Assembly: GCF_003478445.1 (NCBI RefSeq)
Contig: NZ_QUET01000034.1
Location: 1 to 32,560 of the forward strand
Direction: 5' to 3'
Origin: Roseburia sp. AM59-24XD
GTDB lineage: Bacteria > Bacillota > Clostridia > Lachnospirales > Lachnospiraceae
DNA: 32,560 nt
Positions 26,207 to 32,560 of the stretch are shown in pieces (the stretch's first letter is position 1; the number at the start of each line of letters is the position of its first letter). The notes beneath the pieces were generated by a model, which was not told where the DNA came from, did no database searches, and saw nothing but the letters and a program-made list of their open reading frames with translations. Made by a program: the position numbers and the translations under genes.

Positions 26207-27055
26207 CTATAAATCCAGTTTCTTTATATAATCGGCGACAATATCGTATTCGGTGTGCTGATACAGCATCCGGCAGCCAACCATCTCCTCCACCTCATCA
26301 AACAGAAGACCTCCGTCATCCGTTGGCAGAAAATCAATACTGTACATGCCTTTTTCATACTCCGGCAGACATTTTATAAAACAGTCAATATATTTTCTCT
26401 GCAAATCAGTAAGTCCCATTTTTCGGACACTTCCTCCCAGAGAGAAATTCGACCGGAAATCATCCTTTCCCTCCCGGAGCATCGCACAGTAAATCTCTCC
26501 AAATAGAACATACACACGCATATCGCTGCTGTGGCATTCGATCTTTTCCTGCAGGATAACCTCCCTGCCGGCAAGAACCTGCTCCCACTGCCTGCGGTTC
26601 TCCATAAGAAACACTTCACTGCCTCCATGCCCGGAAACCGACTTGATCACCTCATAGCCCTCCGTCAAAGATCGCTCCACTGCTTCATCGCTGCAAAGCT
26701 TCGATGCATCCGGTACAAACTTGGTGGTGGGACACCATTTATGCTGCCGCACCGTTTCCGGAAGCTTCTCCTCAAAATACCGTATCATTTGATATTTATG
26801 ATTGGCAAGTGCAACCAGACGGCTGTCATGATGAACCGGAACCCCTCTTTCTTCATACCAGCGGCTAACCTCAGGATCTCTCGTCCGGTTCAGAACCAGG
26901 TCCGGAAGCTTCTCTTCGGATGCCTTTTGATACTCGGTAACAGGCACATACGAAAAATCAATTTTTTCTCTCTTTCCTGCCTGTCGGAACAATTCAATAA
27001 AGCCTTTGTTTTTCTCAGCTTCGTCTTTTTGATAGATCAAATATGCCCTTTTCAT
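26207..27055 (-). CDS. ATP-grasp protein (distant RimK-like), second of a pair
   Basis: A 282-residue soluble protein with an ATP-grasp pattern. Seen: [23 protein letters not shown] with the N-terminal subdomain, [18 protein letters not shown] (the Lys plus Gly-rich ATP loop), [43 protein letters not shown], and the metal-binding end [25 protein letters not shown] (Asp, Glu, Glu). These enzymes activate a carboxylate with ATP and join it to an amine or thiol. The substrate cannot be read. It starts 28 bases after the first ATP-grasp gene ends, behind a GAGGA ribosome binding site. It is more divergent than its neighbour, so the two probably do different steps or act on different substrates. 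Confidence 0.78.
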   Translation of the reverse strand: MKRAYLIYQKDEAEKNKGFIELFRQAGKREKIDFSYVPVTEYQKASEEKLPDLVLNRTRDPEVSRWYEERGVPVHHDSRLVALANHKYQMIRYFEEKLPETVRQHKWCPTTKFVPDASKLCSDEAVERSLTEGYEVIKSVSGHGGSEVFLMENRRQWEQVLAGREVILQEKIECHSSDMRVYVLFGEIYCAMLREGKDDFRSNFSLGGSVRKMGLTDLQRKYIDCFIKCLPEYEKGMYSIDFLPTDDGGLLFDEVEEMVGCRMLYQHTEYDIVADYIKKLDL

Positions 27056-27083
27056 TTGTATGAATTCCTCTCACAACAGCCTA

Positions 27084-28016
27084 TTATTTCAGTTTGTTTC
27101 GGATATATTCCATAATCTTTTCCGCCACATTGACGCCGGTGCAGGTGTGGATATTTTTGAAATGCGCATTGGAATTGACCTCACACACAATATCTGCCAC
27201 ACCACCGCTCTCTTCAAACAAAAGATCCACACCGCAGAAATCAAGCCCCAGAATCTGTGCCGTCTGCACCGCCAGCTGACATTCCGCATCCGACGGCTCA
27301 TATACCTTCATGCTGCCACCGTTTGTAATATTGGCACGGAAATCTCCGTTCTCCGAATATCGCTCCATCGCCGCAACCACCTGATCTCCGACAACTTGCA
27401 GTCTCACATCGCGGCCGCTGCTTGCCTCGTGGAATTTCTGATAAAGAAACGGTACGCCGCCAAGTTTTATTGTAAGCTCCTCCAGCTCTTTTCTGTCATG
27501 TGCCAGATATACCTGCATGCCAAAGGAACCAAAGCACTCCTTGACCACCATCGGATATCCAAGACGTTTTTCTACTGTGTCCAAAAAATCGGACTTTGTA
27601 TATCCGATATTAGCATAGGTCATCGGTGCCACGATGGTTGGCAGAAGCTTCACTTTTTCCTCCGTATGACTCTGGTTCCATGCGGCAAGCCTCAGATATG
27701 TTTCACATTTGTCGTCACACGCCGCAATCGCATCAATTTTATTAAAGACCGGAATGCCCTGTCTGTCCGCAAAATCGGACAGCTGTTTCCCATAGGAAAT
27801 ATCCTTGTCCCAATAGATTACAAAGTCATATTCGTTCAGCCACTCCATCGGCTCTCCAATACAGCAGAGATGCTCATCATTCTCTGTCATATGAAGTGAC
27901 ATGCCACACCGTACTGCCGCTTCTCTGAGCCATTCATAATGTTCTACAAACTTTCCGGTTCTTAAGAAAGCATTCGTAACCAGCAAGCCTTTGCATCCAC
28001 TATTCTCTACATTCAT
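27084..28016 (-). CDS. RimK-like ATP-grasp ligase, first of a pair
   Basis: A 310-residue RimK-family protein. It has a variable N-terminal domain (GKFVEHYEWLREAA, YDFVIYWDKDISYGKQL), then the ATP-grasp core: YPMVVKECFGSFGMQVYL (Lys and Gly-rich loop), QKFHEASSGRDVRLQVVGDQ, FRANITNGGSM, LDFCGVDLLFEE and the end VCEVNSNAHFKNIHTCTGVN, which matches the metal-binding Glu-x-Asn motif of RimK (EVNxS). The family adds amino acids such as glutamate to proteins or small molecules. Its ATG overlaps the ftsK stop as ATGA, so it is translationally coupled to ftsK. Nothing in the sequence names its substrate. Confidence 0.85.
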   Translation of the reverse strand: MNVENSGCKGLLVTNAFLRTGKFVEHYEWLREAAVRCGMSLHMTENDEHLCCIGEPMEWLNEYDFVIYWDKDISYGKQLSDFADRQGIPVFNKIDAIAACDDKCETYLRLAAWNQSHTEEKVKLLPTIVAPMTYANIGYTKSDFLDTVEKRLGYPMVVKECFGSFGMQVYLAHDRKELEELTIKLGGVPFLYQKFHEASSGRDVRLQVVGDQVVAAMERYSENGDFRANITNGGSMKVYEPSDAECQLAVQTAQILGLDFCGVDLLFEESGGVADIVCEVNSNAHFKNIHTCTGVNVAEKIMEYIRNKLK

Positions 28017-31000
28017 TCTATCACTTCGCTTCCCTGCTCATCCACAAAATCATGTGCCAGCGCATATGGATCCTCCGATCCACTCTCCGCTTCACTGCCT
28101 CCCAGATAGGCATCAAACTGCTCCATAGTCATCATCACCTGACGTGGTTTTGTTCCAACCGCCGGTCCGACAACCCCTGCCTTATTTAACTGGTCAATGA
28201 TCCTTCCGGCGCGGTTAAAGCCAATGGAGAACTTGCGCTGCAGCTGACCTGCGGCCGCTCTGCCGGAATCGATCACGAAGCGTCCCGCCTCCTCGAAATA
28301 TTCGTCAACATCCGATTTCTTTTCCTCGGAGGAGCTGTCTGTTCCTGCCGGCATGTCCACAATTTCGGTCACCTTGTCATTGTAAACCGGCGTCTCATTG
28401 TGGTCACAAAGGAATGAAACAACATCGGATACTTCCTTATCTGACACAAAGGCACCCTGCAGACGAACCGGCTCGGAATAGCCGGACGGGAAGAATAACA
28501 TATCACCCTTTCCCAACAGCTTCTCTGCACCACCCTTGTCCAGAATGGTTCTGGAATCAATGGCAGAGGATACCGAAAATGCAATTCGGGACGGAATATT
28601 CGCCTTGATGACACCGGTAATAACATTAACCGACGGACGCTGCGTTGCAAGGATCAGATGGATTCCTGCCGCTCTTGCAAGCTGTGCCAGACGGCATACC
28701 GCATCCTCTACCTCTTTGGAAGCAACCATCATCAGATCGGCAAACTCATCCACGATGATCACAAGCAGAGGCATATGCGTATAGCCTGCCGCCTCCGCAT
28801 CTTCCACACTCTTGATCTTCTCGTTGTAGCCGGCGATATTACGCACACCAAGCTCTTTAAACTTATTGTAACGATCCATCATCTCGCGCACCGCCCAGTT
28901 TAAGGACGCCGCCGCTTCCTTCGGATCGGTCACGACCGGACAGAACAGATGTGGAATCCCGTTGTAACAACTTAATTCAACGACCTTCGGATCGATCATG
29001 ATCAGTTTAACCTCATTCGGATCCGCCTTATACAAAATACTCATGATCAGCGTATTGATGCAGACGGATTTACCGGAACCTGTCGCACCGGCGATCAACA
29101 GATGCGGCATCTTTGCAATATCCGTCACAATAACCTTGCCGCCGATATCCTTACCAACCGCAAACGCCACCGGACTCTTTGCCTTATCAAACGCTTCGCC
29201 TTCCAGAAGCTCTCTGAAATGCACTGCGCTCGGAATATCGTTTGGCACCTCGATGCCAACCGCAGACTTTCCCGGGATCGGTGCCTCAATACGGATGCTT
29301 GGTGCTGCAAGGCTCAGCTTGAGATCATCGGCAAGATTCGTGATCTTGTTGACACGAACGCCCTGTGCCGGCAGCACCTCAAAACGCGTCACCGTAGGTC
29401 CGCAGGTCACAGCCCCCATCTCTACATCAACATTAAGCTCTGCAGCGTGTCCTTGAGCCGCATCGCTGTCTCACGCAGGTCATTATCACTGACGCCGTTT
29501 TGCGCTTTCGGTGGCAGACTCAGCAGATCGATCGGCGGAAACTGATATGGAATCTTTCGATTATCCACCTTGCTGTCATTTAATGCATTAAATGTATCCG
29601 AACCGGAAACATAATCGTCCCCGCCAATCCGTCCATGTGCTGTCTGCTTCTTCGGTGCAGACTTCTTTCTCGGAACCGTTCCCGGCACATGGGAAGCTGC
29701 AGCTTCCTCCTGCATCCCGGCAGCCGGTTCTAAATCACTGTGGTTTGTCGCTGCATTTGCGGCAGCGTTGGCAACAGCGGTGCCTGCTGTGCCGGTTATT
29801 CCGGCATTCCCTGCTGTTCCGGTCACACTTTCCGTATGGTCTGCTTTCCCGGACAAGGTGCTGTTTCTTTTCCGGTTGAGGCGCCTCTTCCCGTTTCCGC
29901 TGTCGGTTCACCGGAAACTGTCTCCGTCTCAGAATTACCACGGAATTTATGGTTCATTTCCTCCCGGTAGATTGGAATATCCATCGGCTTTTGTTCGGAC
30001 TTAATCTGTTCCTTCGCAGGCATCTCTGCCGCTGTCGGTTCGTTTGCAGACAGCCACTCACGCGTCATGCTTTCGTCCGTCTGCTTATCCCTTTCGGAAG
30101 CATTTCCGGAATGCTGATGCTCCTCAACCGGCTCACCGGCAATCTCCTGCATTCCCACAGGAACACTAAGGTCAGCCTCGTCCTTACGGTTCTCCGGCTT
30201 TGCTGCCTCCCATGCCTTTGCGGCAGCGTCCTGCTCTTTTTTCTTTTGTTTTTCCAGCTTTTTGAGCGCTTCCTTTTGCTTTTTCGCAGCAAGACGTTCT
30301 TCCTTCTCCTTTGCCTCCATCTCATCCAGCCGCTCTCCCGCCGCTTTCAGATCTACTGCCTGCAGAGAAGCCTCGTTTCTCGCAGTAGCTGCCGGCTCCT
30401 GTCTGCGTTTTGGGATCACACGGTAAGACGGTTCTCTGTAATCCGTCTCCTCCTGCACAAATCTGCCGTACTCCTCTTCCATCTGTTCCTTGTAGGCATT
30501 GCGCTTGCGAAGGGATGCCATCATTTCAAGCCCATGGAAAATATATACACTCAAAAGGATCAGTCCAAACAGTACCGCTCCGGCGCCACCCTTGCCGATC
30601 AAGGCAGAAAGACCGTCCGCGATTCCTCTTCCTATAATACCACCACTGCCTTTTCCGTACTTTGCCACATCCTCCAATGACATATAAAGGCACTGAAAAT
30701 AATCATGATGCAATACATGATTGCTGGTAAAGTATTCTGTTAGAATCTCCGGTCGGAGGATCAGCTCCGTCAAAGCACCGAGCAGTATCAAAAATGCTCC
30801 GGCACTGATGAGCTTACGCGGTACCCGGCGGTCTCCCGGATTGACCACGGTAAACACATAGCCGATCACCACAAGCGCCGGCATCAGCCACGAGATCCAT
30901 CCGAAAAAACCAAAATGCAGACCTGTCAAAATGATTCCGATCTTTCCGCATAAGCCGAAAAAGCTCAGATAGAAAAATACGCTGATAATGGAGATAACCA

Positions 31001-31241
31001 GAATGGTAATTCCCGTCTCAAACGCAAGCTGATCCTTGTATGTGTTGATCTCCTCGGCTGTTCTTTTATATTTGCCCGATGATTTCCTTGCTGCAGGCTT
31101 TTTATTTCCGGAGGTCTTTTTCCCGGTCGATGTACGTTTTCCGGAACCTGCGCTTTTACGCGTTCCCGTGCTCCCCCGTCCGGAAGCAGACCGGGACGAA
31201 GCCCCTGAATTTCTTACGGTTGATTTCTTTGCTGCCGCCAT
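28013..31241 (-). CDS. ftsK: FtsK/SpoIIIE-type DNA translocase, with two one-base frameshifts
   Basis: A membrane-anchored hexameric DNA pump that moves chromosomal DNA at the division or sporulation septum. The N-terminus is basic (residues ~1-60), followed by about four membrane segments, then a long charged coiled-coil/linker region (KEKEERLAAKKQKEALKK) and the motor domain. In the motor: LIAGATGSGKSVCIN (Walker A), LLVIIVDEFADLMM (Walker B), RLAQLARAAGIHLILATQRPSV, and a C-terminal gamma winged-helix domain (RKFSIGFNRAGRIIDQL) that reads DNA orientation. Two breaks are seen. One near 29848-29850 (a missing G in a GGG run) lies in the linker; another near 29434 lies just before the motor (LKDTLQSF-NVDVEMGAVTCGPTV). 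Restoring both bases gives 1076 residues. The ATG at 31241 is used because GAGGAAA precedes it. Confidence 0.9.
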
Positions 31242-31343
31242 ATGTTTCCTCATTCCTCATTTCTTACATAATACCGGGATTGATGTCCCGGCAGATTGTC
31301 CTCCCAATAATGCGATCCGAATATCCCAAAAAACAGATTATCC

Positions 31344-32219
31344 TTATCCTCTCAACAGTGCGATCACGGATGCCACACTGACTACGGCACAGTAGATCGC
31401 AAAATATTTAAAACGTCTTCCACGGATCAGTCCCATCATGAAGCGGATCGCCAGATAACCGGAGACTGCCGCCACGACCATCGCAATAATGCAGTAGATA
31501 ATATCCGTCTGTGTTAACGTCAGCGTCGCCAGATCCTTGACCTCCAGAACTACAGCACCAAGTACAGCCGGTATCGACATAATAAACGAATATTTTACTG
31601 CGAACTTCTTGTCAAAGCCACAGAGCAGACATGCCGTGATCGTCGTTCCGGAGCGGGATACTCCCGGCAGTGTTGCCACGCCCTGGGAAATGCCGATCAT
31701 TGCCGCCTCCCCATAGGAAATATTCTTCGGCCGCTTGCTGCCCGGCTCCACCATGTCAGCAATCACCAGAAATACAGCCGTCACCATCAGACAGCATGCC
31801 GGGATCAGTGCAATCTGATTGGCCTGCTCAACATAATCCTTAAAGATCACACCGATCAGACCGGTCGGGATTGTTGAAACGATCAGCAGCATCACGTATT
31901 TACGGTACGAGCTTCTGACTATCTTATGATACGGACGTTTCTTTCCGGTTAAATTTTCAAAAAATCGTCCCACATTTGAAAAACTGTCTCCCAGTATATG
32001 AAATCCTTCCCGGATCAAATGGCTGATATCGCCCCAGAATGCGACGAAGATCGCCAGTAATGTTCCAAAATGAAGCATCACATCAAAAAACAAGCCTCCA
32101 CTTTCCAGATCCACATGAAGAAGCTGCTTGATCAAAACAAGATGACCGGAGCTGCTCACCGGCAGAAATTCCGTCAATCCCTGAACAAGTCCCAGTAAAA
32201 TCGCCTTCCATAAAGACAT
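31344..32219 (-). CDS. uppP: Undecaprenyl-diphosphatase (UppP/BacA family), copy 2
   Basis: A 291-residue integral membrane protein with the same activity as copy 1. It carries LVQGLTEFLPVSSSGHLVL at the N-terminus and PGVSRSGTTITACLLCGF in the second half, with about eight hydrophobic segments. The ATG at 32219 has AAAGGAGG upstream and follows a near-consensus promoter. It starts a transcript that may continue into ftsK (gap 102 bases). Compared with copy 1 it has an insertion in the middle (LIREGFHILGDSFSNVGRFF) and a different C-terminus, so the two copies are distant paralogues. Which copy is the main one cannot be told from sequence. Confidence 0.93.
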   Translation of the reverse strand: MSLWKAILLGLVQGLTEFLPVSSSGHLVLIKQLLHVDLESGGLFFDVMLHFGTLLAIFVAFWGDISHLIREGFHILGDSFSNVGRFFENLTGKKRPYHKIVRSSYRKYVMLLIVSTIPTGLIGVIFKDYVEQANQIALIPACCLMVTAVFLVIADMVEPGSKRPKNISYGEAAMIGISQGVATLPGVSRSGTTITACLLCGFDKKFAVKYSFIMSIPAVLGAVVLEVKDLATLTLTQTDIIYCIIAMVVAAVSGYLAIRFMMGLIRGRRFKYFAIYCAVVSVASVIALLRG

Positions 32220-32314
32220 TTTTCTCCTCCTTTGTACATTGCCAAGCTATTTTCCTCCGGTACCGGCGGATTCTTATCCCATCAGAGAAGGATCTGCCAG
32301 TACACCAGCTTATT

Positions 32315-32343
32315 ATTATACCGTTTTTTCGATGGAATTGCAA
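32315..32343 (-). promoter_or_regulatory. Promoter of uppP copy 2
   Basis: On the minus strand TTGCAA (32338-32343), a 17-base spacer and TATAAT (32315-32320): a near-consensus sigma-A promoter, giving a leader of about 90 bases. Confidence 0.8.
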
Positions 32344-32411
32344 ACGCCACGATTGGCATCTATGATTTCTGAATCGTCGTCAATCGACAGGAGGGGATCC
32401 ATTAATGTATC

Positions 32412-32435
32412 AAAAAAGGCGGGATTCCTCCCACC
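32412..32435 (-). terminator. Intrinsic terminator at the right edge
   Basis: On the minus strand GGTGGGA (32429-32435), the loop GGAA and TCCCGCC (32418-32424, one G-U pair) are followed by six T residues (32412-32417). It must end a transcript that comes from beyond the right edge. Confidence 0.82.
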
Positions 32436-32560
32436 CTTCTTAAAAACATATTTACTCAAACTGATATGTAATGACTTTTGTCAAGAGTAAATTCGAAAAA
32501 AATCAAAAAAAATTAATTATTCTGTTTTCTGAAGGCACCCAGAAAGAGCTTCGGAGTATC

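Larger units (their letters stand above)
32220..32560. other. 341-base region to the right edge
   Basis: No complete gene is seen. The region holds the uppP promoter, the terminator at 32412-32435 and a TTGACA hexamer (minus strand, 32479-32484) that lacks a matching -10. From the edge, one minus-strand frame reads 15 codons (DTPKLFLGAFRKQNN) to a TAA at 32513-32515 and could be the C-terminus of the neighbouring gene; two other frames also end nearby, so this is not called as a gene. Confidence 0.5.

Noticed and set aside
29735..29941. Third reading frame in the ftsK linker (REEAPQPEKK)
   Set aside because: It looks natural but requires two frame changes; a single missing G at 29848-29850 joins the flanking frames more simply. 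The linker is low complexity, so this is not fully settled.
32319..32405. Minus-strand 28-codon frame between terminator and promoter
   Set aside because: No ribosome binding site; it overlaps the uppP promoter and starts within the terminator flank.
32395..32442. Short plus-strand frame after AGGAGG near 32391
   Set aside because: It codes for only 12 residues and overlaps the minus-strand terminator stem; the apparent ribosome site is probably chance.

Overview
The window looks like a chromosomal segment of a butyrate-producing gut Firmicute of the Lachnospiraceae type (Roseburia/Coprococcus-like; the genus is not resolved). The basis is a complete acetyl-CoA to butyrate gene set with a butyryl-CoA:acetate CoA-transferase, sigma-A promoters of the TTGACA-N17-TATAAT class, strong AGGAGG ribosome binding sites and many short U-tailed terminators. 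It is a housekeeping region. I see no prophage, insertion sequence, CRISPR array or integrase. All protein genes except the CoA-transferase lie on the minus strand.

From left to right: (1) 1-2977, a low-complexity repeat protein cut by the window edge, the ribosome-assembly GTPase RbgA, a signal peptidase I homologue that lacks both catalytic residues, and a MecA-type adaptor. (2) 3128-3976, undecaprenyl-diphosphatase copy 1. (3) 4188-10355, the butyrate operon, transcribed thl-crt-hbd-bcd-etfB-etfA and closed by a strong terminator. (4) 10785-12747, the butyryl-CoA:acetate CoA-transferase gene (but) divergent from thl, and a convergent hotdog thioesterase. Regions 3 and 4 together hold every step from two acetyl-CoA to butyrate.

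(5) 12864-15704, a small operon of poorly known genes: a membrane zinc-ribbon protein, a DUF5685-like protein with two Asp-rich motifs, a J-domain protein, an 80-residue protein and a divergent ThyX-like protein. (6) 15882-21429, tRNA-Gly(GCC), purL, a membrane-anchored SurA/parvulin-like foldase and tRNA-Leu(CAG). (7) 21526-24285, DNA polymerase III delta (holA), a class V aminotransferase and an ECF transporter S component. (8) 24354-32435, formate-tetrahydrofolate ligase, two consecutive ATP-grasp genes, the FtsK/SpoIIIE DNA translocase and a second undecaprenyl-diphosphatase with a clear promoter.

A feature that affects the whole annotation is seven apparent single-base indels. They break six otherwise well-conserved genes (mecA, hbd, but, the thioesterase, the aminotransferase, and ftsK twice). 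Each is repaired by one base and most lie in short homopolymers. Several hit genes that must work in a living cell of this type, so I read them as sequencing or assembly errors and give the full repaired spans.

I found no large unknown system. The most interesting biology is the catalytically dead signal peptidase homologue, the J-domain/DUF5685/zinc-ribbon operon, the ATP-grasp pair coupled to ftsK, and possible RNA hairpins in and next to the butyrate genes.
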